Below, one piece after another: positions 40,032 through 51,171 of a stretch of 64,000 bases of DNA. The DNA is taken from assembly GCA_026770025.1 (NCBI GenBank), contig JAMXDE010000008.1, positions 2,418,001 through 2,482,000 of the forward strand, written 5' to 3'. Positions within the stretch are counted from its first letter, which is position 1; every line of letters begins with the position of its first letter. Origin of the DNA: Craspedostauros australis. Lineage: Eukaryota > Bacillariophyta > Bacillariophyceae > Mastogloiales > Achnanthaceae. Below the pieces are notes generated by a model, which did no database searches, had not been told where the DNA came from, and was given only the letters and a program-made list of their open reading frames with translations. Both the position numbers and the translations under genes were made by a program.

Positions 40032-41132
40032 ATGCCAGACTGCTTCGTCGCGACTGCGGCGGTGTTGATGTTCGCAGCCAACGCGCTGCTGATCGTGTAC
40101 TACGTGAAGGAGCGAGAGCGCTCGCACTTCGATCGCGATCTGTTCGAGGAGCTCGACCCAGCCTACATCCGACTGGAATGGGATCATCGCATCGACAACA
40201 CCGCCCTGTGGACGGCGGCAGGCTTCATCAACGGCTTCGCCTGGCTCTTCCTCTGCGTCCCCATCATCGAGCTCTCCTGGATCCTCTCCAGGCGCGGCAC
40301 CAGCAGCACCTCCCTCCACCTCGCCATCGCCTTCTTCGCCTTGGCCGGAAGCTTCACGGAATGGATCAGCCGCCTCTACTTCGTCGGATCCAACATTGCC
40401 ACGCGCCACCTCGCCCGCAACTTCAACCTCGACCGCTGGATCTCCAACAACGTGCAGGACGATCTCGGCTGGAGAGCCCTCGAGGTCACGCACCTCATCA
40501 CGAGCGCCTACGTCTGGTTCCTCGACGCCTTCGAATGGATCTGTCTCTCCATCATCCTCATCCTCACCTACTCCAGCGTGCGCCACTGGCGCGAACACGA
40601 CAGCTCCACATTCGACGGATGCTGGAACGCCTTGGGACTCTTCATCGGTCTCATGTGCATCCTCGAATTCGTCGCCGAGATTCTCAGATTTGATGGATAC
40701 CGCACATTCGGGCCCATCGCCATCGTCTACGCCGTCCTCAATCGTCTCATCCTCATTCCCATTTGGTTGCTCACGTTGTCGTTCCTGTTGCCGCGCGCGA
40801 CAGCCAAATCGGAGGCGGCGCCCAATGAATTGGAGCTCAGCACGATGGATACGGCTGTTGCGCCGCCCGCCAACACGAATCCGTTGTCGCCACCCGCGGC
40901 GGCCTTTGCGCAGTCGCCGCTGCCGGAAGTATCCAGTGTGGCGGAGTCGTCCGTCGCATCGACGTTGCCGCCGCCGGAAAGTGTGGCGGAGTCATCCATG
41001 GCATCGACATTGCCGCCACCGCCAGAAAGTGTGGCGGGGTCATCCATGGCATCGACGTTGCCGCCACCGCCAGACACTGTTGTGCAGTCGCAAGAACCTG
41101 ACGATGGTCCAAGCGATCTCGTCTTGACTTAA
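40032..41132 (+). CDS. six-helix membrane protein of unknown family (tandem copy 2, repeat tail)
   Basis: The product has 366 aa and is a paralogue of the gene 837 bp upstream. The same six helices and motifs appear: FTEWISR, FLDAFEW, EFVAEILR and GYRTFG at matching spacing. The N-terminal 260 residues align without large gaps. After them this copy carries an extra Ser/Pro-rich cytosolic or luminal tail built of three imperfect 15-16 residue repeats (core SMASTLPPPPESVA), encoded by DNA units at 40936-40980, 40981-41028 and 41029-41076. The tail is absent from copy 1, so the copies have diverged in their soluble ends while keeping the membrane core. Function is unknown. Confidence 0.75.
   Translation: MPDCFVATAAVLMFAANALLIVYYVKERERSHFDRDLFEELDPAYIRLEWDHRIDNTALWTAAGFINGFAWLFLCVPIIELSWILSRRGTSSTSLHLAIAFFALAGSFTEWISRLYFVGSNIATRHLARNFNLDRWISNNVQDDLGWRALEVTHLITSAYVWFLDAFEWICLSIILILTYSSVRHWREHDSSTFDGCWNALGLFIGLMCILEFVAEILRFDGYRTFGPIAIVYAVLNRLILIPIWLLTLSFLLPRATAKSEAAPNELELSTMDTAVAPPANTNPLSPPAAAFAQSPLPEVSSVAESSVASTLPPPESVAESSMASTLPPPPESVAGSSMASTLPPPPDTVVQSQEPDDGPSDLVLT
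40936..41076 (+). repeat. in-gene tandem repeat, three units of 45-48 bp
   Basis: Units begin GTGTGGCGG and end at a CCAGAAA-like end. The second and third are both 48 bp and nearly identical; the first is 45 bp. They encode Pro/Ser-rich repeats in the C-terminal tail of the second membrane protein. Confidence 0.85.
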
Positions 41133-41207
41133 AGTGGATGGGATGCGCGCGAATTGCAGAGCTGTGTTGCATTCTCGATTCAGCAACACACAAAACGGGA
41201 GGTGATA

Positions 41208-41234
41208 CGATGCGATGCGATGCGATGCAATGCA
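41208..41234. repeat. (CGATG)n short tandem repeat
   Basis: About five units of CGATG/CAATG lie in the 284-bp gap between convergent stops at 41132 and 41417. Confidence 0.7.
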
Positions 41235-41416
41235 ACAGAGATCAACCTCCACCAACACCAACACGATCATACATAGTTCATGTTGCTTCCCAATCTTAAC
41301 AACTGAAATAGCAGAAGATCATTGGGAATAGAGCAGAAGATTGCTTTATGTACGCTATTGCAACTATTATATATTACTGCACACTCAACACACTGGTATT
41401 GTTGCAGCTCGTGTGG

Positions 41417-42940
41417 TCATGATATTGTTATCTCCGATGCTGGTTCTGTTGTGGCAGCTCTGACATCAACACCATCGCCAGTATCCTCCCCCGTCTCTGC
41501 TTCCTTTTCATTCTCATCCTCCAACACGATCTCCAAAATCCCGAATGCGCACAACCGCCGCCGCCGCCCCACAACGCGCTCCATCAACACGACACCGCCC
41601 GACAAATCCAAATCCCACGTGTATTTGCGTTGTGCCACCGACAGGGATCGTTGCAAGGTGCGCAGAATCTTCGATCGACCCGTCCGCTTGTAATCCTTGT
41701 TCACCATGCGGGATCCCATGCGTTCGCGCACGATGCGGGCCAATTTGAGCCGGCGTGACATGTAGGAACCCGCATTGACGATGATGTTGTGGCGCACGTA
41801 TTCTTGGAAACGTGCATGACCGACGGTGTGCAGGGGTCCGAAGAGGATGGGAAGACGTGCGTCGCTCGTGGCGTCGTCGTGGTGGAAGTAGGCGTCCAAG
41901 TCCGAATGCTGTTCGGCGATGATGTCTTGCATTGAGAATTGGCAAGCGCCAATGTCGGATGGCGGGCGCGGTGGTTCCTGTTCTTCCGGTTGGATGCGGC
42001 GTTTGGAGAATGTTTCGTTCGCCTTCAGTTTGCGTTCCGTGTGTTGCAGCAACGTCTCGACGGTGCCGTTGGTCTGGTTATCGTTGCCGGAACTGGCCTT
42101 TCTCTGTTGCTGCTGCTTCTCCCAAACGGACTTTGGCACGATTTCAACACCACTGTCGTTCTTGGCCGACAGGACATTGTGGCTCGCGTCCATTCGGTAT
42201 GCAATGTTTGACATGATCTCCTCTAATGCCGCCCCATGCTTCTGGGGCCAGTAGGTTTGGCCGCTTTGGATCATACTCCAGAGTTTGTCGTAAATGCGCT
42301 GCGTTCGCTCTGCTCGTTCCGCATCGGTCTCATTGTATGGCTGCTTCATCACTTTGAGGTAATCTTGTTCCGCTTGTCTCGCCAGTCGCTTGATCAATCT
42401 GAGGGGATGGACGGCAGGTGGTGAATCATTGTCTTCTTCATCATTGTTGTCGTCATTGCCGTTTCTGTGATTGGTACTTCTGTTGCCACCGATGTCATCT
42501 CCGCCTGGTTGGAATGGAGTGGATCTATCCTGTGGTTCCTCTTCGCTATTCTCCTGACTGTTGATTTCATTCTGTTGTTGCAAAGCCACCTCTTCAGCCT
42601 CCACTTCCGTGTCCATCATCCGTGCATCATGTTGTACCGGCGCACTGGACGTCCACGCGGATGCTTTGCCAGCTTCGTACACTGCATCCAACCACACGGC
42701 TGCGTCGTCATGATCCTGCTGCCGCAGCTTCGCAGCCCATCGTTGCGACAGCGCATTCACAAAGTCCACGCTCTTCTGCCAATCGTCCTCGGACACCACA
42801 ATCTCCGCTTCTGCATCAGACACGGACCACACCTGCTGCAAACCTTCCACGAAGGCCGCATGCAACGTCTTGCGCATCCATTCTTTCGTCAACTCGCGCG
42901 CGGCAGCTTCCGCCTTGCGTATCGTAGCCTGCGTTTGCAT
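41417..42940 (-). CDS. hypothetical protein, 507 aa
   Basis: This is a clear single-exon frame from ATG 42940. The N-terminal 110 residues are predicted helical (KAEAAARELTKEWMRKTL). Residues 110-180 are acidic, Gln/Asn-rich and likely disordered. The middle (RLIKRLARQAEQDYLKVM to ALEEIMSNIAYRMD) is again helical. The C-terminal third has a compact basic region (YMSRRLKLARIVRERMGSRM, then KILRTLQRSL) before an acidic tail. There is no signal peptide and no membrane helix. I do not recognise a family and assign no function. It is convergent with the second membrane protein. Confidence 0.65.
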   Translation of the reverse strand: MQTQATIRKAEAAARELTKEWMRKTLHAAFVEGLQQVWSVSDAEAEIVVSEDDWQKSVDFVNALSQRWAAKLRQQDHDDAAVWLDAVYEAGKASAWTSSAPVQHDARMMDTEVEAEEVALQQQNEINSQENSEEEPQDRSTPFQPGGDDIGGNRSTNHRNGNDDNNDEEDNDSPPAVHPLRLIKRLARQAEQDYLKVMKQPYNETDAERAERTQRIYDKLWSMIQSGQTYWPQKHGAALEEIMSNIAYRMDASHNVLSAKNDSGVEIVPKSVWEKQQQQRKASSGNDNQTNGTVETLLQHTERKLKANETFSKRRIQPEEQEPPRPPSDIGACQFSMQDIIAEQHSDLDAYFHHDDATSDARLPILFGPLHTVGHARFQEYVRHNIIVNAGSYMSRRLKLARIVRERMGSRMVNKDYKRTGRSKILRTLQRSLSVAQRKYTWDLDLSGGVVLMERVVGRRRRLCAFGILEIVLEDENEKEAETGEDTGDGVDVRAATTEPASEITIS

Positions 42941-44374
42941 GGCAATCTGAGTGTGGCAGGATGCTATTTGGATGTTGTCTCGTCGCCATGCAGATCATGT
43001 GTGTTTGTATCGAGTGAATGATGGTTCTTCTGCGCAAAGATCGAGGGATGCGCAATGTCGGTGAGTTCATTGATTGATTGGCGTATCCATGACTGAAAAG
43101 ATCATGGAAGGAATCTGGTTTGGAATGGTTGGATGTGGTCGACCTCGTCAGCGGAGATAAGCAGAGCCGAGAGAAGAAGATTGTCACGGCACTCTCCAAT
43201 CAATTGGCGACTGGGGTGGAACACCCAACCCCTGAGAGCTTTTCTCTCTCTTTCTTTCCAGAGCAACTCTGTTGTCGTTCGATCGGTCCACACATCAAGC
43301 CTTTGACGGCAACAGGAGACACACCCTCGCCAGCAAACAGTGGAGCGACGTGCGACATCTTGTAGAGATCGAAGGTGGCCAGGCGCTGATGCCAATCATC
43401 CAAACCGAGAAGAATCAAACTATCCCATCAATCAATCAAAAAGAGGATCACATGCACCATTCACAACCCATGCAAGTGCTTGGACAACAACAATCGCCAG
43501 CTCTTGCCATCAACTTTGTGGAAGGCGCCGCATTCCAACTCTCTGCTGTGCTCCAGCTCGAACCCCAACATCGATCTATTGTGATTAGCACCAAACTAAA
43601 CCAAGCTAGACGATAGACCAAGCATAGAGACCGCGGACATCCTTCGCCTTCCCCACGATTCCAAAACTCCGTTGACGTCGCGCATCTGCTTTGGAATTCG
43701 TGAGTCATTCCATTCCAGTTTTGCGAGACGCTGATTGGACACGAGAGTTCTCAATGACGTCAACATCATCTCCAATTCTGATTCGGATCCAAACAGCTGT
43801 CGTTGCGCATGTTTGGTGCGAAGAGAACATCGTGACGGCTGCCACAACAACACGTCAAAAGATCCAACGACAGCCGTTTGCGTCATCGTTCGCTGTCGTT
43901 CTTTTTCCGGTGTCTGGGCGTTCGTCTCTCTGTTTGCTTCGTCTTGTTGGTCCCCAAACAAAGGATCAAGGAGAGCAGACGAAGAAGAGAGGAACAAAAC
44001 CAAATCAACCGATCCTTCTTTGCTGCACCAACTCAACTCAACCCAACTCAGCTCAACTCAACAAAGACTCCCACCACCACATCTCCATCTCCATCGGCAC
44101 CACAGCCCATAACAATCCCAAACAATCCCAAACAAGGCAAATCGAAGCAAAGCGGCGTTCATCCGGAGGCATTCCCCACATCGCCCTCCCATTGACACAG
44201 CAGCAACGATAGCAACGATAGCAACAACAGCGACAGAGGCAGATCGATAACGACAGAAGCAATCAGGTATTGACACGTGACAGTTTCCAAAAGGCAAACA
44301 AATCCAAACTCAATTCAATTGAATTCAATTCAGCCCAACCCAACTCATACCCAAGCAACGCGCAACACGCTATC
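42941..44374. other. divergent intergenic region before the ApaG gene
   Basis: 1.43 kb between divergent starts. ORFs of up to 173 codons (43691-44212 plus, 43596-44036 minus) are overlapping mirror frames without domains. CAACTCAACT-type simple sequence lies at 44030-44065 and probably belongs to the leader of the next gene. Confidence 0.5.
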
Positions 44375-46756
44375 ATGAGATCCACATCGCTCGCAATGGC
44401 AGGCTTCCTGGCCCATGCCATGACATCACCCTTCGCAGCGGCATTCATCCCCACTGTCGTGAGCTTCGCTTCCCGCACCAACTCCATGGCGGGCAGTGCT
44501 ATCACTAACACCATCACCAACACTGTCACTGTCACTAACACTCATGCGCCATACCCCAGCTTCACCTCGCTGCGCTCCTCGCGCTTCGCGGATGACAAGG
44601 ACGACGACGATGATGACGACGACGAGGACGACGACTACGAGATGGCATCGGCCGGTGGCTCCTCCTCGCCCGCCCTGGAGACCACCAAGTCGCCCTTCAC
44701 CGGCATGACGCTGGACCCGTACGATCCCAACCCGATCATCAAGCCGCGGCCCTCGCGCTACTTCACGGACCCCGTCGATGGCCCCGACCGCGTCCCAGAC
44801 GACCAGATCGTCCAGACCATGTCCAAGGACGAGCGCAAGGAGAACCTCAGCGTGATGCGCCAGATCCGCAAGTCCGACCTCCCCGATCTACGCATGCGCA
44901 AGGACTACGCCGGCTGGGTCGAGGCCAACAACGACCTCAAGCGCCGCTTCGCCCAGGACCCATGGTTCGACATCAACGAGCGTCTGCGCGATGCCATTCA
45001 GCTCGGTGCCGACGACGCCAAGGTCCAGGCCCTGCGCGACCTGGCCGACAGGGTCGGTGGCCCGCCGCCGGGCATCGACCTCAACTCGCGTGGCTACGCC
45101 CTCCACACCGAGATCTACGACATCGGCATCTCCTCGGGACGCGCCGCCGCCGTCCTGGAGCGAGAGATCCGCGCGGAACGTGCCGCACGCGGACGCGCCA
45201 TGATGGCCGAGCGCCGCAAGAACATGGAGAAGGCGCAGCTGCAGTTCGAGGAGGACATGCGGAATCCTGGTCTGCGCGAGGACAGGGAGGCCAAGGAGCG
45301 CAGGGAACGCACCATGCGACGCATCATGGGCGAGCTGGAGGAGGACAGGAAGAAGCGCGAGGAGCGCGCCAAGGACATCCTCGGCAAGGTCCCCGACGCG
45401 CCCGATGACCGCACGACCAGCATGGAGAAGGCCCTCGAAGAGGCGCGATCCGAGGTCAAGGACATGCGACGCAAGATGCTGGGCGCGGACGGCGACACGA
45501 TCGAGGCATTGGAAGGAATCATCGACGAAGACAGCGACGACGACGACGACGTCCCCGGCACCAAGTCCAGCGCCGACAAGGCCCGCGAGGCAGCCGCCGT
45601 CGAGGCATCCAGCGGCCGACCACGTCTGCCCGGCGACCCTGACGTCACGCAGGGCGAGGTGGACAATTCGGCCAAGTCCGCCAGCACCACAATCACCGGA
45701 CCGCTGCAGGTCGAGGCCACATCCTCCTACAAGAAGGAGGCCTCCGATCCGCCCATGCGCAAGCACAGCTTCAAGTACACCATCCGCATCACCAACAATT
45801 CGCCGACCGACACCATCCAGCTCCTGGGCCGCCGCTTCGAAATCCAGACCGTCGGCGCCTCCATGAAGGACGTCGTCGAGGGCGAGGGTGTCACCGGTCG
45901 CACGCCAATCCTCAAGCCAGGCGAGGTCTTCGAGTACTCCTCCACCGCACCGCTCTCCGTGCGTCCGCTTGGAACCACCATCATCGCAGCACGCATGCAG
46001 GGAGAGTACCGCTACACCATCCTGGCCGCAGGACAGCAAACCGCGTCTCCCGATCAGCTCAAGGAAGGCGGAGAGGCTTCCGCCGAATTGGGCACATTTC
46101 ATTTCGTCTTCCCCGAGGAACAGCGGGTCAAGCCATTCCATTCCGATGACGAGGACGACGACGACGAAGATGAGGAAGGCGCCTCAGCCGCTGCCACGCC
46201 AGCCGCCAAGTCCACCACCTCCACCGCATCCAAGTCAGCGGCATCCGCAGCGACGGCACCAGCATCCACGCTGCCAGGTGATCCAGATATCCTGGCCGGC
46301 GAAATCAACGTCCCCCTCAACGACAGCTCCGACCTCGTCACGCGCGACGTCAAGGTCCAGGCGACCACCTCGTACCGCCCCGAGCGATCGGACGCCCTCA
46401 TGGACAAGCACTCCTTCGCTTACAACATCCGCATCACCAACCAGTCCAAGCAACCAATCCAGCTCGTCTCGCGCAAATTCGAAATCCAAACCATTGGCAG
46501 CGACAAGAAGGACGTCGTGCAGGGACCAGGCGTCACTGGAAGACAGCCAATCCTCAAGCCAGGCGAATCCTTCGAGTACACCAGCACGGCACCACTCAAC
46601 GTCAAGCCCATGCTCGACAAGACGCCCGTCGTGGCACGCATGCAGGGGGAGTACAATTTTGTCATGCTGGCAGACGATGCCTCGACGCCAATGTCATCGG
46701 AGCCACTGCAGGCCAAGCTCGGCATGTTCCATTTCATCCTGCCATCGTTGGTGTAA
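44375..46756 (+). CDS. plastid-targeted protein with two ApaG (DUF525) domains
   Basis: The start is ATG 44375 (793 aa); the frame upstream begins only with TTG. The leader MRSTSLAMAGFLAHAMTSPF then AAA-FIP fits a signal peptide cut before Phe24, the diatom ASAFAP-type plastid import signal. A Thr/Ser-rich transit stretch and an acidic run follow. Residues 180-380 are charged and helical (RKEN, EREIRAERAARGR, coiled-coil-like). Two ApaG domains come last: about 445-580 and 655-793. Each has the pattern Y...S....H.F.Y.IRITN, RFEIQT or KFEIQT, GVTGR.PILKPGE.FEY and MQGEY, ending in FHF.LP. ApaG folds are small beta-sandwiches. In other proteins (F-box FBXO3, PDIP38) they mediate binding; the bacterial role is unclear. 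An Asp/Glu and Ala/Ser/Thr linker separates the two. Confidence 0.85.
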   Translation: MRSTSLAMAGFLAHAMTSPFAAAFIPTVVSFASRTNSMAGSAITNTITNTVTVTNTHAPYPSFTSLRSSRFADDKDDDDDDDDEDDDYEMASAGGSSSPALETTKSPFTGMTLDPYDPNPIIKPRPSRYFTDPVDGPDRVPDDQIVQTMSKDERKENLSVMRQIRKSDLPDLRMRKDYAGWVEANNDLKRRFAQDPWFDINERLRDAIQLGADDAKVQALRDLADRVGGPPPGIDLNSRGYALHTEIYDIGISSGRAAAVLEREIRAERAARGRAMMAERRKNMEKAQLQFEEDMRNPGLREDREAKERRERTMRRIMGELEEDRKKREERAKDILGKVPDAPDDRTTSMEKALEEARSEVKDMRRKMLGADGDTIEALEGIIDEDSDDDDDVPGTKSSADKAREAAAVEASSGRPRLPGDPDVTQGEVDNSAKSASTTITGPLQVEATSSYKKEASDPPMRKHSFKYTIRITNNSPTDTIQLLGRRFEIQTVGASMKDVVEGEGVTGRTPILKPGEVFEYSSTAPLSVRPLGTTIIAARMQGEYRYTILAAGQQTASPDQLKEGGEASAELGTFHFVFPEEQRVKPFHSDDEDDDDEDEEGASAAATPAAKSTTSTASKSAASAATAPASTLPGDPDILAGEINVPLNDSSDLVTRDVKVQATTSYRPERSDALMDKHSFAYNIRITNQSKQPIQLVSRKFEIQTIGSDKKDVVQGPGVTGRQPILKPGESFEYTSTAPLNVKPMLDKTPVVARMQGEYNFVMLADDASTPMSSEPLQAKLGMFHFILPSLV

Positions 46757-47204
46757 TCGACGCGCACGTTGGTTTTTGCGGTCGAGACGGAACGTGTGGA
46801 GTTGAGTTTTGCATTTGATGGTTGTTCTGGATGGAAGGCGTCAGAGCTTCGGTTAGGAGTTGACCAACGGAATTGAATTGGAAAGGATGTGACAACTTGG
46901 GCAACAACAGGAGCCTCTCACAGCGCGCCATTGATTGCAACACTTGGAACTCACAGCAGCAGACCAACGACGTACATAGAATTACTTTACGAATAACCCG
47001 CCGCATCACCGAAACAACCACACCAAACCATGATACTCCATAGCGCTCCACAAAATACACTTCGATGGCGTTGTAGCACATAATGGGTAATGCAATAGAA
47101 TTGAGCTTGCGGGTTTATCCATGATGTAGAGCATGTATGGTCAAATGAATGGGTTGTGCGCTTCCAGGACGCAGATGGCACGCATGGCACACACACTCAA
47201 TCAA
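46757..47204. other. convergent 3' spacer
   Basis: 448 bp between the stops of the ApaG gene and the 984-aa gene. It presumably holds both 3' ends. No signal can be placed and no ORF is convincing. Confidence 0.5.
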
Positions 47205-50200
47205 TCAAATATCTGTTTCGCTCATCCCCATCGACAGGAGCTTGGGAAATTGGGCTTCCAACCGAGCCAAAGCATGCGTGAACACCAACTTACGCGGCGT
47301 CACATCATGGATCACTGACCCGATCATCAAGGCGGAGCGTTCCAGCTTCTCAATGGGATTCACGTTGTCTTGAATCACCGTTCCCATCACGTCGTTGCAG
47401 AAGGAGTATCCCATGCACACGACGACGTGCAATTCCGACGAGGGGATGGCAAGGGACCCGCTGCGGCTCAGGGCATCGAGCAGATCCATGGCCTGGTTGC
47501 GCTCGGATTGGATTTCAGCCGTCGTCAGTTTCGAGGCTGTCGCTTTGGTCAGCAGGTTGGGCTGTCGATGGCGCGTCCATTCGTTCGAGGTTTTCAGGAT
47601 GATGGGACGCAGCGCGTTGTCGCTGGCGCCGTTGTACTTTTCCGTCGCAGCATCCAGCAGTTTGGGGATCGTTGTGAAGTCCATCGTCTTGGTCATGCTT
47701 GGGGTGGCGTTGTTGACGTCCTTGCCAGATTTTTCATCGCCAACATCATTGGCAGCACCCGCCGCATCGCTGTCTTGGCGATCTTGATCATCAACCATGC
47801 CATCCTCGTCAATGCCATCGAAGTCTTCTGTTTGTTCTTTGAGTGGCTCCTCAAGTCTATCGAGTAGGAAATCATCGCCATCCCCGCCTCCACCTCCACC
47901 CGCACCTCCTGGAACTGGGGGAAGGGCACAGCACTCGTCCGCCGCGAACATATCCATGCTACTACCGCCTATGGACATGTCGCAATCTTCGCTCTCACTG
48001 GAGTAATCGCCTTCTTCGTACGTTTCCCGCAACTCACGGTTTCGCCGTTCTTCTTGCAGCGCCTTCTCTTTCGCCATCTGCGCCTCGCGAGCTTCCTCAT
48101 GCAGCTGACGGATCTTCTCCGTCTGCACGACATCCATGACGGAGTCGGTGTACTCCCGAACCTTGGCAAGCTTCGCTTCCATCGTGGCATCGCTTGGTCC
48201 ATCGTAACACAACATGTCGGACGGTACCTGATGCTCCACAAAGAGTTCCATCAGATCATTGGTGAGCTTCATCTCCTTCGTCAAAGCGCGGTCTGGCAGC
48301 TTCAGCAGACGTTCCAATTGCGGCTTGATCTGAACGACGGCGATACCCAACACGGAGGATTCCAGCTGCATGGCACGGTAGGACTTGGCGAATCGTTGTT
48401 GCTCCGGCGATAGCGAGCGGATGGAGTCCTTGAATTCCTTGGAGGTCGGCAACGGCTGCAAGAGCAGCGGGATTAGCACTTCGTCCTTGTTCTGGACGAT
48501 GATCGCATCCTTGGGATGCAGCTTGTTGGGACTTGCCAGGTTGCCGACAATCAACACGAATGCTGAAAACTGACGCGCCCGTGCGGTAAGTCGAAGGGAT
48601 GCAGTGACATTGTCGAAGGAATGTTCCAACCAGCCGTGGAGATGGACGTCACCCGTGAGGTCGATCGTGGTAGAAGCATCGACGGGGAGTCGGAAGGGCG
48701 TCGCCGTCTTCATTGTTCGGCATATCGTTTGGATTGCTTCATACTCCTCTTCGTTTTTGTCGTCTTGGTAAGATCGTTCGATACTGACGATCCCATCTGG
48801 CGAGAACATGGGGCGTCGGATACTGTGGCAGAATACTGCTGGCGGCCGGTTCATCAACCGAGCATTGTGATGCGTCATGAACTGTTCCACATCTCGTGGC
48901 TGGAGGGTTTTGCCAATGGCCGAAGTCAGCTGGTTGCGAAGCATCTGCTCCACATACTCCACGCTCAATCGGTGTTGCTGCTTGAGGTCGTGCATGTGTT
49001 TGCAAAGCATCACATTGGTGGCCTCCAGATCGGAGATCAACCTTGCCAGTTGCTTGGCGGGGAACTGCGACGATGATTGCAACCTGCTGGCCGCCTCGTC
49101 GATGGTGCGAACTTGCTCATTGAGGAGCTTCTTCATGTCAGTGTTCGAAAGAAGAGACGACGATGATGTTCCATCTCCACTGGTTGGTCGAGATGAACGC
49201 GGAAACGAGAGAGTCGAAGATGACACGGCTGAATTCGTGCTGGTTGTTGTGGTTGGGTTCGTCACAGAATCCTTAATTTGTTCCATCAATGGTTGAACCG
49301 GACAGAACAGTTGTTTGGCATCGATCGTGCGGAGCTTAGTCCTGTGCTGCGGCCGCCGATTGACCGGATTGTGCAAGTCGATGAGATTCTCCACACGGCC
49401 TTGCATGTGCTCCACGTACTGGTCCGTCCACCACGAGACATTCTGGAACCATCCGAGCGCCGCCTCCACCTGATCATTGCGGCGTGGCGTTTTGGTATTG
49501 GCATGGTGCCTTTGAATCTTAAATTGTGCCGCCATCGCGTCGGTATCGATCATTTGCAGGAGCCACGTGAGGGAGAGGTCGATCGGCGCGTGTTGCGTGC
49601 ACGCAACGAGGTCCGGATGCTTGGCTTGCGTTACGATCATGATGGATTTGGTGCGGGACTGCAAGACCGTGGGCTTGTCGACTTCGGATCGGGAGTAGAG
49701 TGAGAATGACCAAGAGACAGTCACCTTCCAGCGGTGCTCTTTGATCTTCTTGATGACCTTGTGGATGGTGGTCTTCTCCGTCGTCCCGCCAAATATGGCT
49801 CCCATGGAAGTTGTGGTGGTTTGAGTCTTTTCGATGGTCTTGCCTGTGTCCACCTCGACGATCTCCGTGTTGAGGAACTCTGCCGTATCGCTGGCCTGAA
49901 ATCGCAACGTGGTGACCTTGGACGTATCGATCGATTTGAGGACTTCCGCTGTGAGGCCAAAGCGCTGCAAGACATTGCACATCGCGATGATGTTGGTGTT
50001 CGTGAGCATCTCCACCATCTCGAACTTGTCCTCGTAGTTGTGCTCGACACATTCCGCCAGTCTGGGTCCCCGATTGACATCGAGGATCCTCTTCACCGTC
50101 TTGAGCGCATGGTGCACTGTGGCAACCGTTGTCAGAACGTCAATGCAATGCGATGTAATGCGATGCCATGCAAGAAGATGCCATGAAAAACACAGGCAGG

Positions 50201-50339
50201 GAGGTCAGCGACACATCGACAAAAGTACTTGGACACACAGAGATGAAGTTGGACTATCTCATGCAGACAATTGTCCGCGCCTCCTCCTCCACTCACCATT
50301 GCGATGAAACACGATCTCATCAATCTCGGACTCCTTCAT
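47205..50339 (-). CDS. large conserved protist protein of unknown function, 984 aa, two exons
   Basis: Exon 1 is 50297-50339 on the minus strand (MKESEIDEIVFHRN) and exon 2 is 47205-50116. The intron (50117-50296, 180 bp) has a GTGAGT donor and a GCCACAG acceptor, and the junction completes a GTG codon. Exon 2 alone has no in-frame ATG at its start, which supports the small first exon. The N-terminus, in the style of EIDEIVF..VHHALKTVKRIL, and the central block (LLLQPLPTSKEFKDSIRSLS, PEQQRFAKSYRAMQLESSV, then IKPQLERLLKLPDRALTKEM and EHQVPSDMLCYDG) belong to a family I have seen in diatoms, oomycetes and ciliates; I know no function for it. A Glu/Arg coiled coil (about 690-740) and a Gly/Asp-rich stretch follow, then a folded C-terminal segment. 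There is no membrane helix. Confidence 0.8.
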
Positions 50340-50501
50340 GATCAGACTTGTCAAAGCTTCTCTGGGATCTTGGCGGTTGATTGGTAACAGGTATTCTAGA
50401 TCCTGTATGGAATAGTATTATGCAAGCTATGCGATTGTGCAACACTCGCCTCCACTTGGATTATGATGTATTGCGGTGGATCGCCCTTATGATGATGAAT
50501 C

Positions 50502-50521
50502 CTCTCTCTCTCTCTCTCTCT
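50502..50521. repeat. (CT)10 microsatellite
   Basis: Ten uninterrupted CT units in an intergenic region. Confidence 0.9.
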
Positions 50522-51106
50522 GTCTTATGTATTATACTATACGCTCCTTCCTCTCTCACCCTCTCCAGGTTTGTGTCATGGTTGCATCTTTCTCATCTCT
50601 CTGCTCCTCGTTCTTGGCGGCGATCGCAAAGATCCGTTCTTCTCTTGTTGGTTCCGTTTTGTGTTCTGATTGATTTCCAGTCGTGCTTCTTCGCAACCAC
50701 CAAGTCGTGGTTTGCGGCTTGGAAGATAGAAAGCGACCACTTCGATCACAATGTGTTTGAATCATCACGGGACACGACTGGAGTGCCTTGCTCGACGTGT
50801 CGCGATGACTTGTGAGACGCGAAGTGATGCCACTTAACGCATGTGTGTCGCTGCAGACTGTCGCACGTGACAACGGAAATCCAACGAGATTCAAAATGCC
50901 TCCCGCTCACAAGTTTCCCGCCGAGAATCACGTTCCATTTCAATCAAATGTGGACGCAAACATCATGTGACGATCATGCCATGAGAATGGGAGAGCGATG
51001 CTGGACAGCAGGTGATGATGAGCGTTGTTGGTGGCGTTTGTTCATGGAGGGGGCGATGAGAGAAGATGAGCACCAACCTGGTTGTTCGATTGTTGGATGC
51101 ATCCGC

Positions 51107-51171
51107 TGATCGATTGATCGATTGATTGATTGATTGACTGTTTGATTGAATGACTGTTTGATTGATTGAAC
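51107..51171. repeat. degenerate GATT tandem repeat
   Basis: About 65 bp of GATT/GATC/GACT/GTTT 4-mers in tandem, upstream of the gene at 51410. Confidence 0.75.

Noticed and set aside
44888-46141. 417-codon minus ORF opposite the ApaG gene
   Set aside because: Antisense shadow; the plus frame contains both ApaG domains.
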